The notes under the pieces: model-generated
The model's database searches: none
What the model was told of the DNA's origin: nothing
Seen by the model: the letters and a program-made list of their open reading frames with translations, nothing else
Translations under genes and position numbers: made by a program
Shown: positions 41,679 through 49,924 of the stretch, piece by piece
How the letters are laid out: each line of letters starts with the position of its first letter
Numbering within the stretch: the first letter of the stretch is position 1
NCBI GenBank assembly: GCA_022825135.1
Contig: JAJDYN010000005.1
Coordinates: forward strand, 186,001-250,000
Direction of reading: 5' to 3'
Length of the DNA stretch: 64,000 nt
Origin: Gemmatimonadota bacterium
GTDB lineage: Bacteria > Gemmatimonadota > Gemmatimonadetes > Longimicrobiales > Gaopeijiaceae

Positions 41679-42374
41679 TCAGCCCCCCGGCACAGCACTG
41701 CATTGATGAACCTCAACCGACTCCACGCCGAGCGCATCCGTCACCTTCAACAGCAGGTGGTCCGGGATAACGGCCATGAGGGCCTGATCCGGAGCCAACG
41801 TGATCCGGCTGGTCGGTTGCCCTCGGGCATCAACGATGTCCCAAACCTGGTTCCGCCCGTCCGGAGTCCGGCGCACCCACAGGAGATCGTCCGGTCCGCC
41901 CAGGAGTTCGAACACCGTTGGGTGGTATCAGGGAAAGTCGACGGTTCGCCGTGCTACCTCTCTCAGTGGATCGAACACGCCCCGTTGCCCGAAGATCTCC
42001 TGCGGAATGGCGTTCTGAAGCCAGTATTCCCTGTCTTCCCCGGTGACCTCGAAACGGTCGTCAAGGGCGAGCGAAACCACCGACATCTGCGCGCCGTCGA
42101 AACCCAGAATCCTGACTTCCGGGTCCGGCCCGCGCCAAAACGCCACGCCCCCGGAAACGGGGGTCCATTGCGGAGTCGGCGAGTAAGGGTGCGAAAGAGT
42201 GAGGCCCGGCGCTCCCGGTGCAGTGAGACGCAGGTTGGCCGTCCTCTGGGGGTACGTGATCACCGTTTCCTGACCAACCGGATCTTCGTCGGCGCTGGCT
42301 CCAAATGATCGTGCAATGATGGACCTCTCGTTGCCCATGGGCACGGACACCCCGAACAGAACCGTGTCCCCCCC
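41679..42374 (-). pseudogene. Beta-propeller-like protein, 5'-truncated and interrupted by an in-frame TGA
   Basis: The minus-strand frame carries a continuous protein-like sequence. It runs DTVLFGVSVPMGNERSIIARSFG, WTPVSGGVAFWRGPDPEVRILGFDG, EVARRTVDFP, then TGA at 41928-41930. In the same frame follow YHPTVFELLGG, DDLLWVRRTPDGRNQVWDI and LMAVIPDHLLLKVTDALG to a stop at 41679. It resembles the C-terminal half of six-bladed propeller or NHL-like exported proteins. The start of the gene is missing, replaced at about 42.4 kb by an AbiEi promoter-like remnant. The TGA has no downstream hairpin and is not in a cysteine-type context, so it reads as a nonsense mutation. Confidence 0.6.
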
Positions 42375-42410
42375 GGCCCGATTCGCTTTGCCGCGGCAAC
42401 CGTGGTCTCA

Positions 42411-42475
42411 GCGGATTCCCGGATCCAGCCTCTTCGTAGTATCACCTCTCGCCCTGCCATAGTATCATCCCTCGC
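42411..42475 (-). repeat. AbiEi promoter/start-region remnant
   Basis: The minus strand reads GATGATACTATG, a short spacer, GTGATACTACGAAGAGGCTG. It matches the region around the AbiEi start at 39622 (GATGATATTATG, spacer, GTGATACTATGAAGAGCCTG). The ATG has become ACG. The upstream part overlaps the stop of the selenoprotein gene, marking a recombination junction. Confidence 0.6.
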
Positions 42476-43001
42476 CCCCGGACATCAGCCCCCGCAGCAC
42501 GGCGTCCAGCGCATCCTCCGCAAGCTGCTCGAGTTCGTCGGGGCGGCGGTTCTGGACCGGGTGGGGCACCCACACGATCTCCGGCTCGAAGCCGAGCGAG
42601 GGGATCTGGAAGGAGGCCGCCTCGCGGAAGGCGGTGGTGGCGATCAGGAGGCCGGGGAGACCGCGATCGTCGAGGGCCTTGATGTCGTGCAGACCGCACG
42701 ATACGCACGATCCTCAGTCGGCGAGCGCCTCCACGACCACGTCGGCGCCGGCGGCGATGTCGTCCAGGATCGCGTTGCTGGCGGGCTTGGCGTTGGTCGG
42801 CTTCGCGAAGCGCGCGGTGGCGATCCCCCGTGCGCGGAGCCGTGTCTCGAGGCAGTCGAGGAATTCGTCGGCGCGCGACTTGCCGATGTCGAAGAGCGCC
42901 ACCGTCCTGCCGTCCAGCGACGCCGGGGGGGTGCACCGCGGACGCGTTGCGGGCGCGCTCTCGGAGGTGGGGTCGTGCAGCGTGACGGTGGATTCGGTCA
43001 T
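42465..43001 (-). CDS. UGSC-family selenoprotein (in-frame UGA read as selenocysteine)
   Basis: 178 residues from ATG 43001 to TGA 42465 if the TGA at 42714-42716 (codon 96) is read as selenocysteine. Across it the protein reads ADVVVEALAD-U-GSCVSCGLHD, the U-G-S-C signature that names this family. The 82 codons after it are protein-like (IKALDDRGLPGLLIATTAF, SLGFEPEIVWVPHPVQN). A hairpin just after the UGA looks like a bacterial SECIS. The N-terminal part has VALFDIGKSRADEFLDCLE. Role probably redox, since the partner gene, overlapping by ATGA, encodes a thioredoxin-like CxxC protein. Without recoding, a 95-residue stump would result. selA, selB and selC are not in the window. Confidence 0.85.
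42685..42716 (-). promoter_or_regulatory. SECIS-like hairpin following the UGA codon
   Basis: After UGA (42716-42714) come 12 bases, then the stem UCGUGC (42701-42696), the loop GGUCU (42695-42691) and the stem GCACGA (42690-42685), six perfect pairs. The loop lies 18 nucleotides after the UGA. As I recall, both the GGUCU loop and this spacing match the fdhF SECIS of E. coli. Confidence 0.8.
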
Positions 43002-44443
43002 TCGGTGATCTCTCTGGTAACGGGGTGGGATTCCTCAAACAGCCGCCCTCCCGGCCAGCCCGACAGGATGGCCGAGAACAGCCCGGCGGGACCCCCGGCT
43101 CGCACCAGCAGAAGGGCGCCGGGATGGAACTTGGGGATGCGCTGGCCCGCGCGGGAGGGGGGCATTCCCTCCGCGACGCCGTCGGCACCCGCCGCCACCT
43201 TCTCGCCCGGGAGCAGCAGTGCGCCTTGGAGCGCGCGGGTGATCCGGCTCCGGTCCCATCCCGCCTCGCGGTAGATGGCGTAGTGTTCGGGTGACAGGAC
43301 CAAAACGGCGGCCGCCCACTCGCACAGCTTGGGATGTCCCACCGCCTGCAGCCCCATCGCCAGGGAGCGGGTGAGTTCGCGTGGCGTGCGCGCCTTCTGG
43401 TCGGTCACCCCCTGGATCCCTTCGCCGGCAAACACCGTCACCGCGCTCCTTCCGGGAGCGATTCCGCGCGAGACGGCCAGCGGTTCCCAGCCATCGTCGC
43501 CCTCATCCTCTGCAAAGCAGAACGTGTACTTGGCCGGAGAGCCCAGCGTCGCGCGGTCTATTTCGCCGGGCCGCCCTCCGCCCACATTGCGGACCACGAG
43601 GTTCACCGCGCGGCCGATGGTGGCGTTGGCCCGGTTCCCCTGTCCGAGTGCGTTGAGTCCCGAGTTCATGCCGATGCGCTTCGCGATGGGGCCGTTGACG
43701 ATGATCACGGGGCTCGAGAAGCAGGTGCTGCAGGTGACGCCGTGCAGGGTGAACCCCGGGTCCAGGGCGGCCTCGAGAGCCGTCAGTACGACCGGCATGT
43801 ATTCGGGGCGGCACCCGGCCATGACGGCGTTGATGGCGACCTTCTCCACCGTGCAGGGCGCCAGCTCGGGAGGGACCCGGCCGATGACCTCGTGCGGGTC
43901 GCGGCGCGTGCCGCCCAGCATGCGCAGGATGCGCTCGGGCGTCGGCGGGACCACCGGGAGGCCGTCGCTCCAGCCGCGGTCATAGCACGCCTCGATCGCG
44001 TCGGCGCCGGAAGCGACCTCGACCGTGCGCGCGCGGATGCCGGTTTCGCCGAAGCGCACCCGCAGGGCCTCCACGACCCCCGGCTCCACCGAGCGGGAGC
44101 CACAGCCGGGCCGGTGGAGCGGGAGCCCCGTGCCCAGCGTGGGGATGTCCGTGAGCGCACGCCAGTCTTCACGACTCCAGCCGACCGTGCGGCCGGCCTC
44201 CGCACCGCCCTCCAGCCGGATCAGCGTCGGCACCGTCTCGACGGCGAGGTGGAAGGAGCGCTCGAGGGCGCGGTCGTCCGTGGCGGCGCCGGCGAGGCCG
44301 GGACCCAGGAATCCGCCGTCGTCCTGCCAGTAGATGGTCAGCGGATGGCCGGCCCGGTGGATCTCGGCGAGGACGGGCACCGCCAGGTGGCAGGTCTCGC
44401 ACTCGTCCTTCACGACGGCGACGTAGGTGGCGGGCTCGGACAT
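42998..44443 (-). CDS. Thioredoxin-like domain protein partnered with the UGSC selenoprotein
   Basis: 481 residues from ATG 44443. The N-terminal domain looks thioredoxin-like: TYVAVVKDECETCHLAVPVLAEI with a CxxC pair, TIYWQDDGGFLG, and a cis-proline-like TVPTLIRL. The larger C-terminal part (from about 150) contains EACYDRGWSDGLPVVPPTPERIL, AGCRPEYMPVVLTALEAALDPGF, HGVTCSTCFSSPVIIVNGP and IGMNSGLNALGQGNRANATIG, a conserved region of unknown chemistry found with UGSC proteins. Its stop overlaps the selenoprotein start (ATGA), so the two are co-translated and probably form a redox pair or complex. A fragment of a diverged paralogue lies at 45373-45462. Confidence 0.82.
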   Translation of the reverse strand: MSEPATYVAVVKDECETCHLAVPVLAEIHRAGHPLTIYWQDDGGFLGPGLAGAATDDRALERSFHLAVETVPTLIRLEGGAEAGRTVGWSREDWRALTDIPTLGTGLPLHRPGCGSRSVEPGVVEALRVRFGETGIRARTVEVASGADAIEACYDRGWSDGLPVVPPTPERILRMLGGTRRDPHEVIGRVPPELAPCTVEKVAINAVMAGCRPEYMPVVLTALEAALDPGFTLHGVTCSTCFSSPVIIVNGPIAKRIGMNSGLNALGQGNRANATIGRAVNLVVRNVGGGRPGEIDRATLGSPAKYTFCFAEDEGDDGWEPLAVSRGIAPGRSAVTVFAGEGIQGVTDQKARTPRELTRSLAMGLQAVGHPKLCEWAAAVLVLSPEHYAIYREAGWDRSRITRALQGALLLPGEKVAAGADGVAEGMPPSRAGQRIPKFHPGALLLVRAGGPAGLFSAILSGWPGGRLFEESHPVTREITE

Positions 44444-44634
44444 TACGCCGATGAAGATGCGTTGCCGCCGATGGGCTGACAAACGCGAGCCTTGTCACCC
44501 GGCTTGGAACACCTCATGGTTCGACCTCGTAGCGTCGCGACGCCCTGGTCACGTAGTGAACTGACGCGCTACACGCGACACCACGCGTCTTGCGATCCCC
44601 CGAATCACCCAGGACGGCGAGAGGCTTGCAGTCA

Positions 44635-45357
44635 ATGCCGGAAGACAGCTCCACGGAAACGCAGACGCCGCCCGGAAACGCCGACGAGAGCGAGCTTCCC
44701 GAAGTCCCCGGCCACGCACAGGGCCGAGGTCGCGCGACCCATCGAATACCCTTCGCCCGTCTTGCGCTCGAGTTCGTGGTCATTGTCGTCGGCGTGCTCG
44801 TCGCCCTCGGCTTCGATCAGTGGATGACCACCATCGACCAGCGCCAGCTCGTCAACGAGACGCTCTACGCCCTGGCCGCGGAAATCGCCGAGAACGCGGT
44901 GACTCTCGACCGTCGCATGGCCTATCACGACGGGATCCTCCCGGGGCTCGTCGAGAATCAGCGGGCTGCCGAGAGAGGCGAACGCCAGAGCATCTCGATC
45001 AGCGGAGCACTGCCCGAAGGACTCGGGCTCACGCCGTTGAGGAGTACGGCGTGGGAGTTGGCCAGCGTGACCGAAGCCGTGCGGCACTTCGATTTGCCGA
45101 TTCTCTCCACGCTCTCCCTCACGTACTCCCTTCAGGAATCGCTCCACGAGTACGATCGCATCGTCTCCGCCGGGATCATCCAACCGCAGTTCTTCGCGGC
45201 CACTGACCAGCCCGGCCCGATCATCTACCTCGGCGTCATGGTAAGCGACGTTCGGGCACGGGAAGACGAGCTTGGGCGATTCTACGCCGAGACGCTGCGG
45301 CATGTGCGCCTGCAGCTGGGAGATCCCGAGGCGGGCGCGGTGGTGGAGGTGCGTTGA
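44635..45357 (+). CDS. Hypothetical membrane-anchored protein with one N-terminal helix
   Basis: 240 residues from ATG 44635. A polar N-terminus of about 45 residues is followed by one membrane helix (RLALEFVVIVVGVLVALGF) and the DQW motif. A helical exported domain (VNETLYALAAEIAENAVTLDRRMAYHDG, STAWELASVTEAVRHFDLP) follows. The helix plus DQW start resembles DUF6090-like proteins of unknown function. It stands alone between the thioredoxin-like gene, which it diverges from, and the AbiE pair. Confidence 0.7.
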   Translation: MPEDSSTETQTPPGNADESELPEVPGHAQGRGRATHRIPFARLALEFVVIVVGVLVALGFDQWMTTIDQRQLVNETLYALAAEIAENAVTLDRRMAYHDGILPGLVENQRAAERGERQSISISGALPEGLGLTPLRSTAWELASVTEAVRHFDLPILSTLSLTYSLQESLHEYDRIVSAGIIQPQFFAATDQPGPIIYLGVMVSDVRAREDELGRFYAETLRHVRLQLGDPEAGAVVEVR

Positions 45358-45372
45358 CGTAAGTCGTCGGAA

Positions 45373-45462
45373 TCGGCGGGACCACGGGGAGGCCAGCGCT
45401 CCAGCCGCGGTCAAAGCACGCCTCGATGGGGTCGGCGCCGGAAGCGACCTCGACCGCGCGGA
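45373..45462 (-). pseudogene. Fragment of a paralogue of the thioredoxin-like gene
   Basis: About 90 bp closely match 43941-44030 of the parent gene. On the minus strand it still reads VASGADPIEACFDRGWSAGL and PVVPPIP, against VASGADAIEACYDRGWSDGL and PVVPPTP in the parent. Substitutions have mostly kept the amino-acid sequence, so this looks like the stump of a once-coding paralogue rather than a recent copy. Confidence 0.65.
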
Positions 45463-45511
45463 GCACCAAGGCGTTATATTGGTGGACGAGTTTCTGACGA
45501 AGAGCGGAGCC

Positions 45512-46108
45512 ATGAAGAGTCTGGCCAAACGGATCATGGAGTACGCCGAGGCCTCGCCCGAGGCCACGCCGATCTGCCCGAATGCCTTGCTTCATCTCGG
45601 CAAGCGGGGGGCGGTGAATCAGGCTCTGTCGCGCCTGGCCCGTTCGGGACAACTCCTGCGGATTTGCCAAGGCGTCTACATGCGCCCCGTCGAGACACGT
45701 TTTGGGCGCTGTGCACCGAGCGTGGGCAAGTCGCTCCGTTCGCTTTCCGAACTCTGGGGCGAGACCATCGTTCCGAACGGAGGCGGCGCCGCCAACTGGC
45801 TTGGCCTGACGAACCAGAATCCGGTTCGCTCGGTTTACCTCACTTCCGGTCGCGGTCGGCGATTGCTCTTCGGCAAGCACCCCGTGGAGTTGCGGCACGC
45901 GCCGCGCTGGCAGCTGGTGGCCCCGCACCGCATGGCGGGAGTGGTCATCCGCGCCTTGGCATGGCTCGGCCCTCACGAGATCGAGGATAGCCTCGACACG
46001 GTCCTGCCCAGGCTCACTCGGGAAGACCTCGACGAGCTCGCAACCGCACGGGCCGTCATGCCCCGGTGGATGGCGGAGCCGCTAAGCACACGCCTCGCCC
46101 ATGCGTGA
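45512..46108 (+). CDS. abiEi: AbiEi-type antitoxin (intact)
   Basis: 198 residues from ATG 45512 (GAGCGGAGCC precedes it); the longer frame upstream is spurious. An N-terminal winged-helix-like segment (MKSLAKRIMEYAEASPEATP, LLHLGKRGAVNQALSRLARSGQLLRICQGVYMRP) is followed by the ETIVPNGGGAANWLGLTNQ region and the C-terminal DUF6088/AbiEi-like part (VIRALAWLGPHEIEDSLDTVLPRL). It represses the operon and antagonises the AbiEii toxin, whose start overlaps its stop by eight bases. A collinear but frameshifted copy lies at 39027-39622, and remnants of the gene start at 40.7 and 42.4 kb. Confidence 0.88.
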   Translation: MKSLAKRIMEYAEASPEATPICPNALLHLGKRGAVNQALSRLARSGQLLRICQGVYMRPVETRFGRCAPSVGKSLRSLSELWGETIVPNGGGAANWLGLTNQNPVRSVYLTSGRGRRLLFGKHPVELRHAPRWQLVAPHRMAGVVIRALAWLGPHEIEDSLDTVLPRLTREDLDELATARAVMPRWMAEPLSTRLAHA

Positions 46109-47117
46109 GACACCGTTTCAGCATCTCTCGGTCGAAGAGCGTCGCCTTGCCCTGCGGAAAGCCCAGGCCGAAGGCCCGCATCCGGCGTTCCTGTTCGAGA
46201 AGGACATCTGGGTCGTTGCGACCCTGAACGCCCTGTTCGAGGCTCCGTTCGGACGGCATCTGGTGTTCAAGGGCGGCACATCGCTGTCGAAGGTCTGGCA
46301 CGCGATCCGGCGGTTCTCCGAAGACATAGACATCACATACGACATTCGGAGCTTTGCTCCGGATTTGGTTGCGGGAGGCGACGAAGAGGCGTTGCCCCCA
46401 ACGCGCAGCCAGGAGAGGCGCTGGACCAAGGCAATCCGTCCCCGTCTCGCCGAATGGGTCCTTGAGCGGGCAAGACCGCTGATCGAGGAGGAACTCGCCC
46501 GCGCCGGGTTCGTGGCGCAGATACGGGCGGCGGCAGAGCGGCTTTACATTCGGTACGATCCACTCCTCGAGGTACGCGGCATCGTGCGGCCGGAGGTATT
46601 GGTGGACTTTGGGGCGCGCTCGACGGGCGAACCCCGCGCCGTCCGCACGGTCGCGTGCGATGCCGCCGCGCGGCTTCCCGACATCGCGTTTCCGGAAGCT
46701 CGGCCAGCCGCCATGCTGCCCGAGCGCACATTCTGGGAGAAGGCGACCTCAATGCACGTCTACTGCCTTCAGGGGCGCGTCCGCGGCGAGCGCTGGTCGA
46801 GGCACTGGCACGACCTCGTACGCCTTGACGAAGCCGGAATAGCGTCACGGGCTCTGGCGGACCGCGAACTGGCCCTGGCCGTCGCGCGCCACAAGGCGAT
46901 GTTCTTCCGCGAGAATGATTCCGCTGGCCACAGGATCGACTATGAGGCCGCCGTCTCGGGGAATCTCAGGCTTGTGCCCTCCGGCGCAGCTCAGGATGCG
47001 CTTGCCGCAGACTACGCCAACATGCTCGCCATCGGAATGTTGCTGGACGAGGACGAGCCGTTCGGCACGCTAATGCAGCGGTGCGCCCTGATCGAGGAGA
47101 GGGCCAACGCTGCCTAA
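46101..47117 (+). CDS. abiEii: AbiEii/AbiGii-family nucleotidyltransferase toxin
   Basis: 338 residues. The classic motif LVFKGGTSLSKVWHAIRRFSEDIDITYD is complete: GGTS at 58-61 and D75, D77 of the DxD pair. Later motifs include PEVLVDFGARS and the helical PERTFWEKATSMHVYCLQGR with RHWHDLVRLDEAGI, which complete the AbiEii signature. AbiEii toxins transfer nucleotides to an RNA or protein target and cause abortive infection or growth arrest. The start overlaps abiEi by eight bases (ATGCGTGA). All catalytic residues are present, so the pair is probably functional. Confidence 0.93.
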   Translation: MRETPFQHLSVEERRLALRKAQAEGPHPAFLFEKDIWVVATLNALFEAPFGRHLVFKGGTSLSKVWHAIRRFSEDIDITYDIRSFAPDLVAGGDEEALPPTRSQERRWTKAIRPRLAEWVLERARPLIEEELARAGFVAQIRAAAERLYIRYDPLLEVRGIVRPEVLVDFGARSTGEPRAVRTVACDAAARLPDIAFPEARPAAMLPERTFWEKATSMHVYCLQGRVRGERWSRHWHDLVRLDEAGIASRALADRELALAVARHKAMFFRENDSAGHRIDYEAAVSGNLRLVPSGAAQDALAADYANMLAIGMLLDEDEPFGTLMQRCALIEERANAA

Positions 47118-47171
47118 GCGGTTGAATGGCTCCTGAACAGTATGCCGGTCGATGCGTTCGCGTCCCGGCAC

Positions 47172-47906
47172 TCAGCCCGGCAACCTCAACGACACATGCA
47201 GGTGGTCGGCCGTGCCCACATGCCGGAGCGTGTGGAAGCCCATCGCCCGGAACGCCAGTTCGGCCGTCAGGTTCCGCCATTCGGGCCGGTTGATGGTGCG
47301 AAGATCCAGCGCGTGGACGAATCCGTCGTCCTGGCGGAAGTGCAGTGACGACTCGTTGGCCGGGAGCCCCGCGCGAGCGTAGAACTCCGGGGCGCGATCG
47401 GCATCGGTGATCATGGCGTCGGCGTCGGCCAGGACGAAGACCGATACGCCCATCCGCAACAGGGGATGAAGGGCCGAGTACTCGGCTCGCACCTCTTCGG
47501 ACTTCACGTTGCCGCCCGCGATGACCAGCAGCGAATAGGCCACGAACGCGGCGGCGGCAAGGGCCGCGGCCCGAATCATGAACTTCCTGAACCACTTCCC
47601 TGCCCCCAGCCGCCGACTCACGGCCCACGCGTAGCACGCCAGGAGCAGCGCGGTGGCGGCGGTCGAGACGGCCAGCGAGGGCCATGCCCCCAAGCCCCAT
47701 TGCTGGTAGGCGAGGACGCCTCCACGGACGAGGAGGACGAACGGCAACACCGCAAGCAGGACAGCGGTCACGCTCCACCGCACGACTCGACGGAGGAAAC
47801 GTCGCGGTTTCGTCCCGTGGAGCCGGTCCGGCGGGCCCGGTCCGGTAGCGGCCCCAGGTCCGGTCGCCGCCCCGGGATCCGGATATTCGACTCTGAGCGT
47901 ACCCAC
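47172..47906 (-). CDS. Hypothetical membrane protein with M15-peptidase-like C-terminal segment
   Basis: 244 residues from GTG 47906, chosen for the GGAGGG site five bases upstream; a GTG at 48023 would add 39 arginine- and proline-rich residues. Three hydrophobic segments (VTAVLLAVLPFVLLVRGGVLAY, LAVSTAATALLLACYAWAV, AALAAAAFVAYSLLVIAGG) lead to an exported domain. That domain has SSLHFRQDDGFVHALDLRTI and ends FRAMGFHTLRHVGTADHLHVS. The spaced histidines and aspartate resemble a D,D-carboxypeptidase/M15-like zinc site (H..D....D-H-L-H). The similarity is short and the function is uncertain. Confidence 0.65.
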   Translation of the reverse strand: MGTLRVEYPDPGAATGPGAATGPGPPDRLHGTKPRRFLRRVVRWSVTAVLLAVLPFVLLVRGGVLAYQQWGLGAWPSLAVSTAATALLLACYAWAVSRRLGAGKWFRKFMIRAAALAAAAFVAYSLLVIAGGNVKSEEVRAEYSALHPLLRMGVSVFVLADADAMITDADRAPEFYARAGLPANESSLHFRQDDGFVHALDLRTINRPEWRNLTAELAFRAMGFHTLRHVGTADHLHVSLRLPG

Positions 47907-48052
47907 AATGCCCTCCGGTTGACCCTGCCCGTATCTCCGCGCCTGCAGAGAGAGTCGTCCGTACGCTTCGGGGGGAGCCGGGTGTCGGAGATCCGCGGCC
48001 GGGCCCTGTGGCAACTGTGGCACGCGTGCCCGTCAATCCATGCGCGAGCCCG

Positions 48053-49666
48053 TCAATCCCTCCCCTCGAGCGAATCCAGAGCCGCCACGAACTCCGACCA
48101 GGGCACCGGCTCCCCGTGGACGGGCGCTACGGTGGACACCTCCAGCCCCATCCTCTCGATCTGGTTGTAGAAGCTCCGCATCGCCGGCAGTTGCGCCGGC
48201 CGGGGTGGCTCGTGCGTGTCGAAGAGATCCGCTTCGAATGCGATGCCCTCCTCCGGCAGGTAGGCCATCAGCATCCCGGAGACGTGCTGCAGCGGCTGAA
48301 CGTAGTAGACGCGAAGGATCCGGGAGTTGTCGGTGATCACGTAGTTCTCCTGGACCGCCTCGTAGTTGTAGCCCTCGGACAACTCCGTGGGAGGCCACAT
48401 GGAGACGATGTCCGGCTTCACGGTCCGGGGCTCGTAGACCAGCACGTCCGTGTTCAGGAAATCGAGGTTGATCATGTGCGTGACGACGGTGGAGCCGATG
48501 TGCACGTAGGTCCTGAGCCCGCCGATGTGGTCGAAGTGGGGGTGCGAGGTGATGACCCAGCGGATCGGCTTGCCGGGGGCGAGCCGGACGATCTCCTCGA
48601 TGACCGCGAGGCTCCGCTCCTCGTTTCCCGGGGCCTCGAATACGGCGACGAACTCGTCGAATTCCACCATGTAGCTGTTCGCGGGGCTCCCGCCCAGGAG
48701 GTAGACGCCGTCCGCCATCTCGGTGACGGTCACCTCCGTTTCGAAGGACGCCTCCGCGACTGACGGAGGCACGGGGCCCGGATCCGGGCACACGTTGGGC
48801 TGTACGTCCGGGAATCGGCCGCCGTAGCCGTTGTGACCCGTGCTCTGGCGGTAGAACTGCCAGTTGTCGTCCCAGCCCTGGTGGGAGTGCCACGCGATGG
48901 GCCACTTCACGTCGCCGAAGGTCGACTGCTCCGTCGACTCGTGCTCGATGTTGAAGTCGCCGAGCGCGGGTTCGTTGACCGTGGTCTTGATCCGCTGGAT
49001 CTGGTTCTGCGGGTTGATCGTCGCGTCCACGCGATACTTGCCGAACATCGTGATCGCCACGACGTGCATCTTCTCCGGGCGGACCACATTCCCGTCCCGG
49101 CCCTTCTCGATCTGCTCCCACCGCCAGAAGGCGACCGGATCGGCTCCGGGCAGGCGGGCGGCCTTGATGAAGCCGGGAGGATTGAGCCAGAGATCGAGCT
49201 GGTACAGCTCCGCGAGATCGGGCGGAACCGCTACGGGCTCTCCGTCCCCATCGATGTGCCAGGCCTTGTCGCCGCTCACGATATGGGTCTGTCGCGTTTG
49301 CGTTTGAGTCGGCGTGCCCCCCTCCCAGCCCACGCCGTACTTCCACGCGGCCGGACTGATGCCCGGTTCCCGGTCGAAGGTCTCTATGCTGGTCCGGGTC
49401 TCCCAATTGATGCTCCGGGTATAGTTGTTCAGGCCGCCGATCCGCGGCCAGTCCACGTTTACCGCGTTCTCGAACGTCTGACCGACGGCTCCGCTGTACC
49501 CGTTGCCGGAAAAGGTGATGCAGCGGAGATTCGCTTCGCCGATTTCCTCGGCGGCAGCAGCCAGGAGGGGATAGGGGTCGACGTATCCCGGCGGAAACTC
49601 CTGGGCGGCCGCCGAGTTCATCCAGAATGGCAGCAGGGCCAACGCCCCAAGAGTATTTCTGGCCAT
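48053..49666 (-). CDS. Secreted MBL-fold metallohydrolase
   Basis: 537 residues. Signal peptide MARNTLGALALLPFWMNSAAA ends before QEFPPG. The N-terminal 300 residues are a beta-rich domain (SGAVGQTFENAVNVDWPR, QTHIVSGDKAWHIDG). The C-terminal half is a metallo-beta-lactamase fold with SHPHFDH (H375, H377, D379, H380), further ligand candidates in STVVTHMIN and EADLFDTHEP, and VAPVHGEP. The enzyme is presumably periplasmic and hydrolyses an ester or lactam; substrate unknown. Similar two-part proteins are common in Gram-negative soil and marine bacteria. It diverges from the efflux adaptor gene. Confidence 0.9.
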   Translation of the reverse strand: MARNTLGALALLPFWMNSAAAQEFPPGYVDPYPLLAAAAEEIGEANLRCITFSGNGYSGAVGQTFENAVNVDWPRIGGLNNYTRSINWETRTSIETFDREPGISPAAWKYGVGWEGGTPTQTQTRQTHIVSGDKAWHIDGDGEPVAVPPDLAELYQLDLWLNPPGFIKAARLPGADPVAFWRWEQIEKGRDGNVVRPEKMHVVAITMFGKYRVDATINPQNQIQRIKTTVNEPALGDFNIEHESTEQSTFGDVKWPIAWHSHQGWDDNWQFYRQSTGHNGYGGRFPDVQPNVCPDPGPVPPSVAEASFETEVTVTEMADGVYLLGGSPANSYMVEFDEFVAVFEAPGNEERSLAVIEEIVRLAPGKPIRWVITSHPHFDHIGGLRTYVHIGSTVVTHMINLDFLNTDVLVYEPRTVKPDIVSMWPPTELSEGYNYEAVQENYVITDNSRILRVYYVQPLQHVSGMLMAYLPEEGIAFEADLFDTHEPPRPAQLPAMRSFYNQIERMGLEVSTVAPVHGEPVPWSEFVAALDSLEGRD

Positions 49667-49924
49667 TTTTCCTCCTCCGCGGGTCCACTCGGCTCTCGGC
49701 GTTCACAATACCGAAGTCCCAAATCCACCGCACCGAGGGCCATCGCACAGCCGCGACCCTGCTCCATCGCGCACGACCCCCACTGGATCGCAAGTCCCGA
49801 CGCGTTGGCCCACAGCGAAACCAACCCCCCGGGCACTTCCGTACGCCTTCCAGAGTGCGCGAGCCCTCCTGCAGCGGGCGGGCGGGTCGCGTTAAGCGCG
49901 AATCAGGCGGGAGTCACCGGTCGC

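Noticed and set aside
41928..41930. TGA in the propeller-like frame as a second selenocysteine codon
   Set aside because: No hairpin at SECIS distance, no adjacent cysteine/redox motif and the gene is already 5'-truncated.
42714..43001. A simple 95-residue protein ending at TGA 42714
   Set aside because: The frame continues with conserved UGSC-type sequence for 82 codons and a SECIS-like hairpin follows, so the TGA is read as Sec rather than stop.
47861..47885. GGTCCGGTAGCGGCCCCAGG-type duplication in the membrane-protein N-terminus as a CRISPR or VNTR
   Set aside because: Only two short, in-frame units encoding a Gly/Ala/Pro linker; no spacers or regular array.
48033..49793. A long minus-strand frame overlapping the MBL-fold gene
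   Set aside because: Same-strand, other-frame shadow with arginine/glycine-rich composition; the 537-residue MBL protein has a signal peptide and complete metal site.
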